Shown here: piece after piece, positions 1 to 10,072 of the stretch
Layout of the letters: every line of letters begins with the position of its first letter
Numbering within the stretch: the stretch's first letter is position 1
Assembly: GCF_014639795.1 (NCBI RefSeq)
Contig: NZ_BMGC01000002.1
Location: 173,646 to 237,645, forward strand
Reading direction: 5' to 3'
Length of the DNA stretch: 64,000 nt
Origin: Gordonia jinhuaensis
Lineage (GTDB): Bacteria > Actinomycetota > Actinomycetes > Mycobacteriales > Mycobacteriaceae
The notes under the pieces: model-generated
Databases searched by the model: none
What the model was told of the DNA's origin: nothing
The model's input: the letters and a program-made list of their open reading frames with translations, nothing else
Program-made: the position numbers and the translations under genes

Positions 1-1056
1 GCGATCAACACCGATGCGCAGGCCCTGATCCTCTCCGACGCCGACGTCAAGCTCGATGTCGGCGGGGATTCCACCCGCGGTCTCGGCGCCGGCGCCGATC
101 CCGAGGTGGGACGTCGTGCCGCCGAGGATGCCAAGGATGACATCGAGGAGCTCCTCAAGGGTGCGGACATGGTGTTCGTCACCGCCGGTGAGGGCGGCGG
201 TACCGGCACCGGAGGTGCACCGGTCGTGGCCTCGATCGCGCGCAAACTCGGTGCGCTGACCGTGGGCGTGGTGACCCGTCCGTTCTCGTTCGAGGGCAAG
301 CGACGCGGCACGCAGGCCGAGGCCGGCATCGCCGGGTTGCGCGAGGCATGCGACACCTTGATCGTCATCCCGAACGACCGTCTGCTGCAGCTCGGCGACG
401 CGCAGGTCTCACTTATGGATGCCTTCCGCAGTGCCGACGAGGTGCTGCTCAACGGCGTGCAGGGCATCACCGACCTGATCACCACGCCGGGTCTGATCAA
501 CGTCGACTTCGCCGACGTCAAGGGCGTCATGAGTGACGCGGGCAGTGCGCTGATGGGGATCGGTTCCGCGCGTGGGGACTCTCGCGCGGAGAAGGCCGCC
601 GAGGCCGCGATCAACTCGCCGCTGCTCGAGGCGTCCATGGACGGCGCGAAGGGTGTGCTGCTGTCGATCGCCGGCGGCAGCGACCTCGGGCTCTTCGAGG
701 TGTCCAAGGCTGCCGAGCGCGTTCAGGAAGCCGCACACGAAGACGCCAACATCATCTTCGGCACGGTGATCGACGACAATCTCGGTGACGAGGTGCGAGT
801 GACGGTGATCGCCGCCGGTTTCGAGAGCGGCGCACCGGCGCGACTGCGTACCGAGGCGAAGGTGGGCCGCGGCGCGATTGCCGACGGGCGCGCCGGTGAG
901 GTGAAGTCGAACACGCGACAGGACGTGTTCGCGGGTACCGAGGCAGCGGTGAACGGCGACCCGTTCGCCCCCGACGAGTCGAAGGTCGTCGCGCCGCGTC
1001 GCAACCCGGTCACCCTCGACGACGACATCGACATCCCGCCGTTCATGAAGCGGTGA
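1..1056 (+). CDS. ftsZ: Cell division GTPase FtsZ (5' end outside window)
   Basis: FtsZ polymerises at mid-cell into the Z ring that recruits the division machinery. The reading frame is open from base 1, so the first few dozen residues lie outside the window. The tubulin signature GGGTGTG is intact, preceded by FVTAGE and followed by the [19 protein letters not shown] segment typical of actinobacterial FtsZ. The C-terminus ends in [12 protein letters not shown], the conserved peptide region that binds partners such as SepF. The stop codon overlaps the GTG start of the next gene, so translation is probably coupled. Identification is near certain; only the N-terminus is missing. Confidence 0.98.
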   Translation, partial: AINTDAQALILSDADVKLDVGGDSTRGLGAGADPEVGRRAAEDAKDDIEELLKGADMVFVTAGEGGGTGTGGAPVVASIARKLGALTVGVVTRPFSFEGKRRGTQAEAGIAGLREACDTLIVIPNDRLLQLGDAQVSLMDAFRSADEVLLNGVQGITDLITTPGLINVDFADVKGVMSDAGSALMGIGSARGDSRAEKAAEAAINSPLLEASMDGAKGVLLSIAGGSDLGLFEVSKAAERVQEAAHEDANIIFGTVIDDNLGDEVRVTVIAAGFESGAPARLRTEAKVGRGAIADGRAGEVKSNTRQDVFAGTEAAVNGDPFAPDESKVVAPRRNPVTLDDDIDIPPFMKR

Positions 1057-1799
1057 CGACAGTTCTCATGACTGCTCCGCAATCCCGGGTCCGCCGTGTC
1101 GTCACCGACCGACACGGCGGTCACTCGTCTGCGCCCTATGCCGAGTTCAACCTCGGCGACCATGTCGGTGATGATCCGGATACGGTGCGGCGCAACCGAA
1201 TCCGACTCGCCGAAGGTATCGGCGTCGACCCCTCGCGGATGGTGTGGATGGAACAGATCCACAGCCGCAACGTCGCGGTGGTCGACGGACCGGTCGATCA
1301 TCCGCTCGAGGCCACCGATGCGGTGGTCACGTCCCAGCCCGATCTGGCGCTGGCGGTTCTCACCGCCGATTGCGTGCCGGTGCTGCTGTCCGACGACGAG
1401 GCCGGGGTCATCGCCGCGGTGCATGCCGGGCGCGTGGGTGCGCGGATCGGGATCATCCCGGCGACGCTCGAGGTGATGGTCGCCCAGGGTGCCGACATCT
1501 CGCGTATCGGTGCGCTCCTCGGCCCCGCCGCGGCGGGGGAGAGCTACGAAGTGCCCCCGCAGATGCAGGCCGACGTGGAAGCACATCTGCCGGGCAGCGC
1601 CTGCCGGACTGCCAAGGGCACCACCGGACTCGATCTGCGCGCGGGGATACGCAGGCAGCTTCTCGATGCCGGAGTGGCGGCCGTCGCGGTGGACCCCCGC
1701 GACACGATCACCGACACCGATCTGTTCAGCCACCGACGCGGTGCACCGACCGGAAGGCTGGCGTCGGTCATCTGGCGTGACACCACCCCGGAGTCGTGA
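1053..1799 (+). CDS. pgeF: PgeF/YfiH-type multicopper-oxidase-fold protein (DUF152)
   Basis: This is a 248-residue member of the family variously called polyphenol oxidase, laccase-domain protein or peptidoglycan editing factor. Family hallmarks are visible: WMEQIHS near residue 65, [10 protein letters not shown] near residue 105 and AAVHAGR near residue 123, which carry the conserved His and Cys metal/active-site residues. The GTG start at 1053 overlaps the ftsZ stop (GTGA), and the following gene starts within its own stop. In actinobacteria this gene normally sits between ftsZ and the YggS-like gene. The physiological substrate is debated: peptidoglycan precursor editing in E. coli, purine nucleoside cleavage in other studies. 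Confidence 0.9.
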   Translation: MTTVLMTAPQSRVRRVVTDRHGGHSSAPYAEFNLGDHVGDDPDTVRRNRIRLAEGIGVDPSRMVWMEQIHSRNVAVVDGPVDHPLEATDAVVTSQPDLALAVLTADCVPVLLSDDEAGVIAAVHAGRVGARIGIIPATLEVMVAQGADISRIGALLGPAAAGESYEVPPQMQADVEAHLPGSACRTAKGTTGLDLRAGIRRQLLDAGVAAVAVDPRDTITDTDLFSHRRGAPTGRLASVIWRDTTPES

Positions 1800-2617
1800 T
1801 GACCGGAGATGAGGTGCCCCACCGGGATTCGGCTGCGCCCGGCCCCGGCGACGCGCGCACAGTGCAGCTGCGTGACAACCTCGCCGCCGCACACGCCCGT
1901 CTCGAACGCGCCTGTCGTGATGCCGACCGCGACCCGGCTGAGGTCGAACTGCTCGTGGTCACGAAGTTCTTTCCGGCCGACGATGTCTCACGTCTGATCG
2001 GACTCGGTGCGCATGCCTTCGGGGAGTCCCGCGAACCGGAGGCCGGTCGCAAGGTCGCCGCGGTGCGTGCGGCCCTCCATCTCGACAACCCCGACACCGA
2101 CAGCCCGACCGGTGGTGTCACCGACACGGCGCCGGTGTTCGACATGATCGGCACACTGCAGCGCAACAAGGCCAAGTCGGTGGCCCAGTGGGCGCGACGA
2201 GTGCATTCGGTGGACAGTGCCCGCCTCGCCGACGCGCTGGACACGGCTGCCGCGAGCGCGCTCGACAGCGGCGCGCGCTCAGCCGTTCTGGATGTTCTCC
2301 TCCAGGTGAGCCTCGACGGCGACATCTCCCGCGGTGGTGCGCTGATCGAGGATCTGCCATCGCTGGCCGACGCGGTCGACGAGGCTGATGCGTTGGCCCT
2401 GCGCGGACTGATGGTGATCGCGCCGCTGAGGGTCGACGCCGACGAGGCGATGGCGAACGCCGCACAGGTGCGCGAGCGATTCCTCGCCGATCATCCGGGT
2501 GCGACGGTGTTCTCGGCCGGCATGTCCGGAGACCTCGAAGCGGCGGTGAGACACGGTTCGACATGTGTGCGTGTCGGTACGGCGATCATGGGTTCACGGC
2601 CTATACGCTCGCCGTAA
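1796..2617 (+). CDS. YggS/PROSC-type pyridoxal-phosphate homeostasis protein
   Basis: This is a single-domain PLP-binding TIM-barrel protein that buffers vitamin B6 and has no known catalytic role. The PLP-lysine segment ELLVVTKFFPADDV lies near residues 49-62. FDMIGTLQRNKAKS is the counterpart of the usual FIGHLQxNK signature. The C-terminal FSAGMSGDLEAAVRHGSTCVRVGTAIMG segment matches the family phosphate-binding end (described in pieces; no other family carries it). Length is about 272 residues, slightly long because of a Pro/Gly-rich N-terminus. Start is ambiguous between GTG 1796 and ATG 1799; both overlap the pgeF stop. It belongs to the ftsZ-to-sepF run. Confidence 0.92.
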   Translation: MMTGDEVPHRDSAAPGPGDARTVQLRDNLAAAHARLERACRDADRDPAEVELLVVTKFFPADDVSRLIGLGAHAFGESREPEAGRKVAAVRAALHLDNPDTDSPTGGVTDTAPVFDMIGTLQRNKAKSVAQWARRVHSVDSARLADALDTAAASALDSGARSAVLDVLLQVSLDGDISRGGALIEDLPSLADAVDEADALALRGLMVIAPLRVDADEAMANAAQVRERFLADHPGATVFSAGMSGDLEAAVRHGSTCVRVGTAIMGSRPIRSP

Positions 2618-2707
2618 CAGTTGACAACACCTGTCACACAGAGAACACGAAACTCATTCGTAACACGGGTCAGCTGGGAAGTCTGCGGCGAGGGAAGGTC
2701 ACACGCG

Positions 2708-3427
2708 ATGACGACGATGCAGAAGTTCAAGGCCTACTTCGGGATGGTTCCGCCCGGCGAGTACGAGGACGACTACCTCGAGGATGCGTCGGCTCCGCGC
2801 TCGCGACCCGAGGCCTACGCCCGCGACGGCTACGACTCCGACCCCTACGCGGCCGAGCCGCGTGAACGTGGCGGTGCCTATGAGCGTGCCGGCTACCGCG
2901 ACGAGTACTACGGCGACTACGAGGACGACTACGCACCTGCCGGCGGATACGAGCGTGCCTCCGCAGGTTCCTGTGAGCGTGCTGCGGCACCGGAATACAC
3001 CTACGCCGGCCCTGTTCGGGAGCGGTACGTGCCGTCGCGCCCGGAGCCGCGTCTGGAGCCGCTGGCGCCTCGCGGTGCCCGTCCCTCGGCGCGCACGTCG
3101 GCGCCCCACGGCGAGGAGCTCGACCACATCTTCGGAGAGGGCAACCCGTTGGCCAAGATCACCAAGCTGCGTCCCAGCGACTACAGCGAGGCGCGCACGA
3201 TCGGCGAGCAGTTCCGCGACGGCAACCCGGTGATCATGGATCTCGTCGAGATGAGCAACGACGACGCCAAGCGTCTCGTCGATTTCGCTGCCGGGCTGGC
3301 GTTCGCGCTGCGCGGCTCGTTCGACAAGGTCGCCACCAAGGTCTTCCTGCTCTCGCCGGCGGGGATCGACGTCTCTGCCGACGATCGCCGCAAGATCGCG
3401 GAGAACGGCTTCTACAACCACGCATGA
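2708..3427 (+). CDS. sepF: Cell division protein SepF
   Basis: SepF anchors FtsZ to the membrane and is the main early FtsZ partner in actinobacteria. The 239-residue product begins MTTMQKFKAYFGM, a short amphipathic membrane-targeting helix. It continues through an acidic, Tyr/Arg-rich low-complexity linker (about residues 15-135) and ends in a DUF552 beta/alpha domain (about 150-239) with DLVEMSNDDAKRLVDFAAGL. ATG 2708 was chosen because the family starts at this helix and GAGGGAAGG sits just upstream; an in-frame upstream extension from 2621 looks untranslated. It lies 90 bp after the YggS-type gene, leaving room for its own promoter. Confidence 0.96.
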   Translation: MTTMQKFKAYFGMVPPGEYEDDYLEDASAPRSRPEAYARDGYDSDPYAAEPRERGGAYERAGYRDEYYGDYEDDYAPAGGYERASAGSCERAAAPEYTYAGPVRERYVPSRPEPRLEPLAPRGARPSARTSAPHGEELDHIFGEGNPLAKITKLRPSDYSEARTIGEQFRDGNPVIMDLVEMSNDDAKRLVDFAAGLAFALRGSFDKVATKVFLLSPAGIDVSADDRRKIAENGFYNHA

Positions 3428-3482
3428 GCGCGCGCGACGTCGACGTTTTCACCAACACCGGCGATTCAGGCAGAGTTGAGGC

Positions 3483-3767
3483 GTGACCGTCCTGCGTGAG
3501 GTGATCTACTACCTCCTGTTCATCTACTGGCTTCTCCTGCTGGGGCGCCTCGTCATCGAGCTGGTCCGTGCATTCGCGCGTGAGTGGCGACCGACCGGAT
3601 TCGCGGTCGTGGTGATCGAGGTCGTCTTCACCCTCACCGATCCGCCCATCAAACTCCTGCGCAGGATCCTGCCGCCCATACCGCTGGGGTCGGTTCGTCT
3701 GGATCTGTCGCTGATGATCACCATGATCGTGGTGCTGATCCTCATGCAGATCGTCGCGCCGGGCTGA
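3483..3767 (+). CDS. YggT family integral membrane protein
   Basis: This is a 94-residue protein with two hydrophobic stretches, about residues 8-24 and 70-92, flanking a short cytoplasmic loop that contains FTLTDPPIKLLRRILPP. That DPP.K..R...P pattern is the YggT-family signature. Genes of this family lie between sepF and divIVA in Gram-positive bacteria. A role in division-site or osmotic physiology has been proposed, but no biochemical activity is known. The GTG start at 3483 follows a weak GAGG-like site. Confidence 0.9.
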   Translation: MTVLREVIYYLLFIYWLLLLGRLVIELVRAFAREWRPTGFAVVVIEVVFTLTDPPIKLLRRILPPIPLGSVRLDLSLMITMIVVLILMQIVAPG

Positions 3768-4042
3768 CCCGCGACGCGGACAAGACGCGGATAACCCGTT
3801 GCGGTGCCGTGCTGAATCGTCGCTGTACCATCGTTCACACGCCGATCGGTAGTCCACGGTGATACAGATCAGCAAACAGTCCGATGTGGGTGGTACTCCG
3901 GGGATGCGACGAACGGTTCTGGTGTGACAGGATGAAACGCCAGTTACAGTGAACCCGGATAGTGCGCACACGTGGCTGTTCGAGTTCGCTTGCTGCAACC
4001 GCAGCATGTGACGATATGACCCCACACGCTCGACACAACGCT

Positions 4043-4049
4043 GAAGGGA
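4043..4049 (+). promoter_or_regulatory. Ribosome binding site of wag31
   Basis: GAAGGGA lies 7 bases before ATG 4057 and fixes the start of the DivIVA gene at MRLTPADVH, which is the universal N-terminus of this family. The 289-bp gap before it (3768-4056) presumably carries the wag31 promoter; no convincing -35/-10 pair could be assigned by eye. Confidence 0.7.
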
Positions 4050-4056
4050 ACCGACA

Positions 4057-4932
4057 ATGCGGCTGACACCAGCTGATGTGCACAACGTCGCGTTCAGCAA
4101 ACCGCCGATCGGGAAACGCGGTTACAACGAAGACGAAGTTGATCAGTTCCTCGACTTCGTCGAGGCTGAACTCGCTCGCCTGATCGAAGAGAACACCGAA
4201 CTCAAGCAGAAGGTCGACGACCTCGAGGGTGATCTCGACCAGGCGCGCAGCGGTGGCTCCGCGGGCGCCGGTGAGGCGAAGGCGGGCACCGAGGGTGGTG
4301 GGGAAGCCACCCAGGCGTTCGCCACGGCCACCGCCGCCAAGGACGACTCGTCGAGCACGACCGCCGAGGCCCCGGCCGTCAGCGCGGTCACGTCCGAGGA
4401 TCATCACCTGCGCGCCGCCAAGGTTCTGAGCCTGGCACAGGAGACGGCCGACAAGCTGACCACCAACGCGCGCACCGAATCCGAGTCGCTGCTCACCGAT
4501 GCTCGTCAGCGTGCCGACACGATGGTGACCGAGGCCCGGGAGAAGTCCGAGGCCATGCTCACCGATGCGCGTCAGCGCTCGGAGGCGATCCTGGCCGATG
4601 CGCAGACTCGCGCGGACACCCAGATCCGCGAAGCCCAGGAACGTGCCGATGCCCTGCAGAGCGATGCCGAGCGCAAGCACACCGAGATCATGGGGACCAT
4701 CAACCAGCAGCGTGGTGTCCTCGAGGGTCGTATCGAACAGCTCAAGACGTTCGAACGTGAGTACCGCACCCGACTGAAAACGTTCCTGCAGAGCCAGCTC
4801 GAGGAACTCGACCAGCGCGGCAGCGCCGCACCTGCCGACAATTCCCGCGCCGATGCGTTGTCGTCGGACAAGGGCGGCAGCGGGTTCTCCAACACCGCCA
4901 ACGGCAGCGGGTTCGGTTCGCCGTCCAACTGA
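4057..4932 (+). CDS. wag31: Polar growth coiled-coil protein Wag31/DivIVA
   Basis: Wag31 marks negatively curved poles and septa and directs polar peptidoglycan and mycolate synthesis in Mycobacteriales. The N-terminal membrane-binding domain (residues 1-60) reads [20 protein letters not shown] then an [13 protein letters not shown] motif. A Gly/Ala/Thr-rich linker follows (about 66-110). A long coiled coil (about 118-255) has heptad-like repeats such as [13 protein letters not shown] and [14 protein letters not shown]. The C-terminal tail is Ser/Gly/Asn rich. The product is 291 residues, close to mycobacterial Wag31. Known mycobacterial orthologues are phosphorylated by Ser/Thr kinases; the equivalent site was not verified here. 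Confidence 0.97.
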   Translation: MRLTPADVHNVAFSKPPIGKRGYNEDEVDQFLDFVEAELARLIEENTELKQKVDDLEGDLDQARSGGSAGAGEAKAGTEGGGEATQAFATATAAKDDSSSTTAEAPAVSAVTSEDHHLRAAKVLSLAQETADKLTTNARTESESLLTDARQRADTMVTEAREKSEAMLTDARQRSEAILADAQTRADTQIREAQERADALQSDAERKHTEIMGTINQQRGVLEGRIEQLKTFEREYRTRLKTFLQSQLEELDQRGSAAPADNSRADALSSDKGGSGFSNTANGSGFGSPSN

Positions 4933-4985
4933 GACGGGTTGCCGGGTACCGCTTCGGTGCACGTCACCTGTAGTGAATAGTCGAT

Positions 4986-5025
4986 CGATGTCAGCGGACG
5001 GGTCTTTCCCGTCACGCTGACATCG
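4986..5025 (+). terminator. Strong hairpin after wag31 (putative terminator)
   Basis: The left arm, 4986-4996 plus GACGGG at 4997-5002, pairs with CCCGTC at 5008-5013 and then, after a single bulged A at 5014, with 5015-5025. The loop is TCTTT. This gives 17 base pairs in all. It starts 53 bases after the wag31 stop. There is no U tract, which is usual for actinobacterial terminators. Confidence 0.7.
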
Positions 5026-5108
5026 TCGTCCGCGTACGTCTGTCATGCGGATGAGTGTCCGTGAGGGGGCGGCCTGCGGGCCGGCGAGTGAGCGGAGGTG
5101 GTTGACAC

Positions 5109-5672
5109 ATGCTCCTCTTGGCCCTGGGTGCCACCCTTGTCGGATTTGCGCTGTTGGTGATCGCGTTGTTCACCGGCACACTCTGGTTGGCCATCGCCTG
5201 CATCGTGATCTGCGTGGTCGGTATCGGCTTCCTGGTGGCCGACATGCTGGGCATCGGACACGCCCACCGCAGTGACGGCGACGGTGACGGCGGCGAGGTC
5301 AACGGTAGATCGGCCACCGCCTCGGCGAATGTGGACTCGCAGGCCGGTGACGGGACCGCCGAGGCTGAGGACGAGGGTCGCAGCAGCCAGACGCGCACCG
5401 AACGCTTCGACGACGACAACCCATTCGCCGGCGAGATCGACCCCTTCGAGGACACCGATCGGTTCGCGGCCATCACCGACGCCGAGGAGAACCGGGATAC
5501 CGGCAGCCGCAGCGAACCCCGGCCCGACCCCGGCCCGCCCGACCAGCAGATGCCGGGTGACGAGGCTGCAGATCACACGGCGTCCGAGGGGAACGCGTCG
5601 AGCCCGGGTGCCGACGATGCCGCTTCCGCGCACCGGTTCGGACGCCATCGCCATACGCGCGACGACGACTGA
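5109..5672 (+). CDS. Small membrane protein with acidic disordered tail
   Basis: This is a 187-residue protein of unknown function. Two hydrophobic helices (about residues 3-24 and 27-48) form a hairpin with a very short turn. They are followed by a long hydrophilic tail rich in Asp, Glu, Gly and Ser (about 55-187) that looks disordered and ends HRHTRDDD. Proteins of this layout are commonly found between wag31 and ileS in Mycobacteriales, which suggests an envelope role, but nothing in the sequence gives a mechanism. The stop at 5672 precedes the ileS T-box leader. Confidence 0.75.
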   Translation: MLLLALGATLVGFALLVIALFTGTLWLAIACIVICVVGIGFLVADMLGIGHAHRSDGDGDGGEVNGRSATASANVDSQAGDGTAEAEDEGRSSQTRTERFDDDNPFAGEIDPFEDTDRFAAITDAEENRDTGSRSEPRPDPGPPDQQMPGDEAADHTASEGNASSPGADDAASAHRFGRHRHTRDDD

Positions 5673-5706
5673 GGACCTCGCGCTCGTCGCTGCTCTCGAC
5701 GTCTTC

Positions 5707-5712
5707 TACACT
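5707..5712 (+). promoter_or_regulatory. Candidate -10 element for the ileS leader
   Basis: TACACT fits the actinobacterial TAnnnT -10 pattern and would start transcription near 5719, a few bases before the T-box stem I at 5731. No clear -35 hexamer is visible at the matching distance. Confidence 0.4.
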
Positions 5713-5724
5713 GGCAGGCAGACG

Positions 5725-5965
5725 CGTTGATCCGGCCATCACCGGGGAGCATCCGGAAGAACGGGCATCACCCTCACGGTGATCCTCAGTAGAACCGGGC
5801 GGGTGTGGCCCGACACAGCCACCGACCTCCGTTCCTCGCGACCGGCGGTGTGAGAGGCGTTCGCCACGGCGAGCGCAAGCGGGGTGGTACCGCGGTCGGA
5901 TGCGCCGAGCATCCGCATCGTCCCCGTGCCGACATGCAATCTGTACGCACTGGCACGAGGAGTAT
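5725..5965 (+). promoter_or_regulatory. Ultrashort translational T-box riboswitch (tRNA-Ile) of ileS
   Basis: This leader senses uncharged tRNA-Ile and controls ribosome access to ileS. Stem I is minimal: TCCGG (5731-5735) pairs with CCGGA (5753-5757), and the loop carries the isoleucine specifier ATC at 5738-5740. The T-box bulge TGGTACCGCG starts at 5885; its TGGT would pair with an ACCA tRNA end, as expected for discriminator A of tRNA-Ile. GGGG 5881-5884 can pair with CCCC 5922-5925 (antisequestrator). Alternatively CCCCGTGCC 5922-5930 pairs with GGCACGAGG 5952-5960 and buries the Shine-Dalgarno GAGGAG (5957-5962). The two pairings exclude each other. This is the class known from mycobacterial and nocardial ileS. 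Confidence 0.94.
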
Positions 5966-5969
5966 CACC

Positions 5970-8900
5970 GTGGCTGACCTGCCGACCCGCGAGGGCACGC
6001 CCCAGAGCGAGGGCGCATCCGCACACACCCGCGCCTATCCGCTGGTCGATCTGACCGGCGGATCGGGCACCGCCACCCCGTCGTTTCCCGACCTCGAACG
6101 CAACGTGCTCGAGTACTGGGATGCCGACGACACCTTCCGCGCGTCCATCGCCAACCGCGACGGTGCCCCCGAGTTCGTCTTCTACGACGGACCTCCCTTC
6201 GCCAACGGGTTACCGCACTACGGCCACCTGCTCACCGGCTACGTCAAGGACCTGATCCCGCGGTTCCAGACCATGCGCGGCAAGAAGGTCGAGCGGCGCT
6301 TCGGGTGGGACACCCACGGGCTGCCCGCCGAACTCGAAGCCGAACGCCAGCTCGGGATCACCGACAAGTCGGAGATCGAGAAGATGGGTGTCGCCGAGTT
6401 CAACGACTACTGCCGCACCTCGGTGCTGCGCTATACGGGCGAGTGGCGCGACTACGTGACCCGTCAGGCACGGTGGGTCGACTTCGACAACGACTACAAG
6501 ACCCTCGACATCGACTTCATGGAGTCGGTGATGTGGGCGTTCAAACGTCTGTGGGACAAGGGGCTGGTCTATCAGGGCTATCGGGTGCTGCCGTACTCCT
6601 GGTACGAGCAGACCCCGCTGTCGAATCAGGAGTCCAAACTCGACGATGCCTATCGGATGCGGCAGGATCCGGCCGTCACCGTCACCATGCCGATCACCGC
6701 ACCGGGTTCGCCGCTCGATGGCGTGAACGCCCTCATCTGGACCACCACTCCCTGGACGCTGCCGTCCAACCTCGCGATCGCCGTCCATCCGGATGTCGAC
6801 TACGTGCATGTGCGCACCGGCGACGACAGCGCGCGACCGGGCACCGAGTACCTGCTCGCCGCGGCACGCGTGTCGGCCTACGCCAAGGAACTCGGCGCGC
6901 AACCGGAGGTGCTGGGCACCTACACCGGTCGCGAGATCGAGGGACTCACCTACACGCCGCCGTTCGATTACTTTGCCGGCCATCCGAATTCGCATCGAGT
7001 GTTGCTCGCGGACTACGTCACCACCGACTCCGGTACCGGTGTGGTGCACCTCGCCCCGGCATTCGGTGAAGAGGATATGGATGTGGCCACCGCCAACGGT
7101 ATCGAGGTGGTGCAGCCCCTCGATCCCGGTGGCCAGTTCACCTCGCTGGTGCCCGACTACGAGGGGCTGCAGGTCTTCGACGCCAATCCAGCCATCATCA
7201 AAGACCTCAAGGCATCCGGCCGCATCCTGCGTCACGAGACCATCGAGCACTCCTACCCGCACTCGTGGCGGTCGGGAAAGCCGTTGATCTACATGGCCGT
7301 TCCGTCCTGGTTCGTCGCGGTCGACCCGATCAAGGCGAGGATGGTGGAGCTCAACAAGCAGATCACCTGGGTGCCCGAGCACATCCGCGACGGCCAGTTC
7401 GGCAAGTGGCTCGAAGGGGCCAAGGACTGGAACATCAGCCGCAACCGCTACTGGGGTGCGCCGATCCCGGTGTGGATCTCCGACGACCCGGAGTACCCGC
7501 GCACCGACGTCTACGGGTCACTCGACGAACTCGAACGCGACTTCGGTGTGCGCCCGGACAACCTGCACCGGCCCTACATCGACGATCTCACCCGGCCCAA
7601 CCCCGACGACCCGACCGGCCAGTCGACGATGCGCCGCGTCCCCGAGGTTCTCGACTGCTGGTTCGAGTCCGGATCCATGCCCTATGGGCAGGTGCACTAT
7701 CCGTTCGAGAACGCCGACTGGTTCGACGGTACCGACGCGGAGAAGCCGCACAACCCAGGCGATTTCATCGTCGAGTACAACGGGCAGACGCGCGGCTGGT
7801 TCTACAACCTGCATTTCCTGGCCACCGCGCTGTTCGACCGCCCGGCGTTCAAGAGTGTCATCGCCCACGGCATCGTCCTCGGCGACGACGGGCAGAAGAT
7901 GAGCAAGTCCAAGCGCAACTACCCCGACGTCAACGAGGTGTTCGACCGCGACGGATCCGATGCGATGCGCTGGTTCCTGATGGCCTCGCCGGTGCTGCGC
8001 GGCGGCAACCTCGTGGTCACCGAGAAGGGGATCCGCGAGGGCGTTCGGCAGGCCCTGCTGCCCCTGTGGAACGCCTACTCGTTCTTCTCGCTGTACGCCG
8101 ACCGGCCGGCGACGTGGCGAACCGACTCGCAGAACCTACTCGACCGCTACATCCTCTCCAAGCTCGCCGCCACCCGCGACGCGATGACCGATCAGCTCGA
8201 GCGGTTCGACATCGCCGGTGCCTGCGAGGAGTTCCGGCAGTTCTGCGAGGCGCTCACCAACTGGTACGTGCGGCGATCGCGTGCGCGCTTCTGGGCCGGT
8301 CAAGACGCCGACCCCGACGCCTTCGACACCCTCTACACGGTGCTGGAGGTGGCCAGTCGTCTGGCCGCGCCGCTGCTGCCGATGGCCACCGAGACCATCT
8401 GGCGAGGACTCACCGGCGGTCGGTCGGTGCACCTGGCCGATTGGCCCGCCGAATCCGAGCTGCCGCGCGACGCCGATCTGGTGTCCGCGATGGACGACGT
8501 GCAGGCGGTGTGCTCGACCGCGTCGAGTGTGCGCAAGGCCAACAAGCTGCGTGTGCGACTCCCGTTGCACGAGTTGACGATCGCCTCGCCGGCCGCTGAC
8601 AGTCTCGCGCCCTACACCGAGCTGATCGCCGAGGAGATGAACGTCAAGAAGGTGACGCTGTCACCCGACGCCGAGCAGTACGGACGCGTCGAGATCGCGG
8701 TGAACGCCCGCGCCGCCGGCCCGCGGCTGGGAAAGGATGTCCAGCGGGTGATCAAGGCGGTGAAGTCGGGCAACTGGTCGGTGCGCGAGGACAACGGCGA
8801 ACAGGTGGTCAGTGCCGACGGCATCGATCTGTTACCGACCGAGTACACCCGCAAACTCGTTGCGCAGGAGCCAGATTCGACTGCGGAGCTGCCCGGTGGC

Positions 8901-9200
8901 CGTGGTCTGGTGGTCCTCGACACGAGCCTCGACGAGACGCTGGAGGCCGAAGGGTGGGCCAAGGACCGCGTGCGTGAGTTGCAGGACGCGCGGCGTAACG
9001 CCGGACTCGATGTCTCTGACCGCATCGCGGTGACGATCGCCGTGCCTGCCGAGCACGTCGAGTGGGCTCGTCGTCATCGTGACCTCATCGCCGGTGAGAT
9101 CCTCGCCGTCGAGTTCGACATCGTCGATGCGCAGACGGATCTGGGTCCGGGCGCTGTCGACATCGGCGACGGTGTGCGCGCGATGATCAGCAAGGTGTGA
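5970..9200 (+). CDS. ileS: Isoleucyl-tRNA synthetase
   Basis: IleS charges tRNA-Ile in the cytoplasm. The 1076-residue product has the class I signatures HYGH at residues 83-86 and KMSKS at 643-647, with the CP1 editing domain between them (TTPWTLPSN near residue 250). The WFESGSMP segment and a C-terminal anticodon-binding region complete it. This layout matches the long, eukaryote-like IleS2 type of mycobacteria, which is often less mupirocin sensitive. GTG 5970 is chosen because GAGGAG lies 7 bases upstream and the T-box sequestering stem ends there; the frame stays open further upstream but would run through the riboswitch. Confidence 0.97.
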   Translation: MADLPTREGTPQSEGASAHTRAYPLVDLTGGSGTATPSFPDLERNVLEYWDADDTFRASIANRDGAPEFVFYDGPPFANGLPHYGHLLTGYVKDLIPRFQTMRGKKVERRFGWDTHGLPAELEAERQLGITDKSEIEKMGVAEFNDYCRTSVLRYTGEWRDYVTRQARWVDFDNDYKTLDIDFMESVMWAFKRLWDKGLVYQGYRVLPYSWYEQTPLSNQESKLDDAYRMRQDPAVTVTMPITAPGSPLDGVNALIWTTTPWTLPSNLAIAVHPDVDYVHVRTGDDSARPGTEYLLAAARVSAYAKELGAQPEVLGTYTGREIEGLTYTPPFDYFAGHPNSHRVLLADYVTTDSGTGVVHLAPAFGEEDMDVATANGIEVVQPLDPGGQFTSLVPDYEGLQVFDANPAIIKDLKASGRILRHETIEHSYPHSWRSGKPLIYMAVPSWFVAVDPIKARMVELNKQITWVPEHIRDGQFGKWLEGAKDWNISRNRYWGAPIPVWISDDPEYPRTDVYGSLDELERDFGVRPDNLHRPYIDDLTRPNPDDPTGQSTMRRVPEVLDCWFESGSMPYGQVHYPFENADWFDGTDAEKPHNPGDFIVEYNGQTRGWFYNLHFLATALFDRPAFKSVIAHGIVLGDDGQKMSKSKRNYPDVNEVFDRDGSDAMRWFLMASPVLRGGNLVVTEKGIREGVRQALLPLWNAYSFFSLYADRPATWRTDSQNLLDRYILSKLAATRDAMTDQLERFDIAGACEEFRQFCEALTNWYVRRSRARFWAGQDADPDAFDTLYTVLEVASRLAAPLLPMATETIWRGLTGGRSVHLADWPAESELPRDADLVSAMDDVQAVCSTASSVRKANKLRVRLPLHELTIASPAADSLAPYTELIAEEMNVKKVTLSPDAEQYGRVEIAVNARAAGPRLGKDVQRVIKAVKSGNWSVREDNGEQVVSADGIDLLPTEYTRKLVAQEPDSTAELPGGRGLVVLDTSLDETLEAEGWAKDRVRELQDARRNAGLDVSDRIAVTIAVPAEHVEWARRHRDLIAGEILAVEFDIVDAQTDLGPGAVDIGDGVRAMISKV

Positions 9201-9250
9201 CCGGCGACCGGTGCGGTCGGCCGCGACGTCGGTTGGCCGCACCGATCCGG

Positions 9251-9269
9251 TGGTCGGGTCCGCCGACCA
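9251..9269. terminator. Hairpin between convergent ileS and tetR genes
   Basis: TGGTCGG (9251-9257) and CCGACCA (9263-9269) form a perfect 7-bp stem with loop GTCCG. A second 8-bp pairing, 9209-9216 with 9237-9244, lies just upstream. Together they fill the 87-bp gap between two convergent genes and could act as a bidirectional terminator. Confidence 0.55.
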
Positions 9270-9287
9270 GAACACGCTGCGGACGAG

Positions 9288-9989
9288 TCAGTCGATCACC
9301 GAGGCGAGGAGCCGCGCGATCTGCGCGTCGAACAGGGTGGCGGGGTCGTCGAAGGTGTCCGCGCCGTACTGGCCGAACACCTCGAGGCTGATCGCCCCGA
9401 TCACCGTCGCCCACAGCGACATCGCCACCAACAGTGCGGAATCCGAGAGATCAGCGTCGAATTCCGTTCGGATTGCGCCGAACTCGGAATGCAGGTCGTC
9501 GGTGTCGGCAGCGTCGATGTGCAGTGCGCCAGCCGCCTCGGCGGCAGCGATCTCACCGAGGATCATCGCGATGACCCGGGTGCCCGGATCGCCGGTCTGC
9601 TCGGCGGGTGCGGAATAGCCCGGTACCGGGCTGCCGTAGAGCAGTGCCCACCGCGACGGGTCGGCGGCGCCCCACGCGCGCATCGCATTGGCCGCCGCCT
9701 GCAACCGTTCGCGCGCCGACCCGTCGCCGACACGTCCGATCGCGGCCGCCACCTCGTCGGCGAGATCGGTATATCCCTCCACCAGCAGCTTCGTGAGGAG
9801 TTCGTCGCGGTTGGCGACGTAGCGGTACACCGCCGAGGACACCACCCCGATGTCGCGCGCGATGGCTCGCAACGACAACCCCGCGGGCCCGTCGGTCGCG
9901 AGGTGCCTCCGGGCCGATTCGAGGATCAGGCGTTCGGTGTTCTCGCGTGTCTGCGCGCGGGTAGTGCCCCGCCTGTCCGACGTCACCAT
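9288..9989 (-). CDS. TetR family transcriptional regulator
   Basis: This is a 233-residue repressor-type protein. The N-terminal helix-turn-helix (about residues 20-65) reads RLILESARRHLATDGPAGLS then LRAIARDIGVVSSAVYRYVANRDELL, the classic TetR DNA-binding segment. The C-terminal ligand-binding half contains AMRAWGAADPSRWALLYGSPVPGY, a pattern typical of the TetR_C WHG subgroup. It lies downstream of a VOC gene on the same strand, 83 bp away, and convergent to ileS. The ligand and targets are unknown. Confidence 0.9.
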   Translation of the reverse strand: MVTSDRRGTTRAQTRENTERLILESARRHLATDGPAGLSLRAIARDIGVVSSAVYRYVANRDELLTKLLVEGYTDLADEVAAAIGRVGDGSARERLQAAANAMRAWGAADPSRWALLYGSPVPGYSAPAEQTGDPGTRVIAMILGEIAAAEAAGALHIDAADTDDLHSEFGAIRTEFDADLSDSALLVAMSLWATVIGAISLEVFGQYGADTFDDPATLFDAQIARLLASVID

Positions 9990-10072
9990 GTCAGTGTGTC
10001 ACGACGAGAGCGGCGCTCTCCCGGGTCTGCTCGTCGTCGACGACAGCTGGTCGGGACTCGGCCTCACGGTCA

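Noticed and set aside
723-1892. Long minus-strand frame under ftsZ/pgeF
   Set aside because: Shadow of well-identified plus-strand genes.
2621-2626. TTGACA as a sepF -35 box
   Set aside because: No acceptable -10 at 16-18 bp downstream.
5805-5969. Upstream extension of the ileS frame
   Set aside because: It would translate through the T-box; the GTG at 5970 follows the regulated ribosome site.
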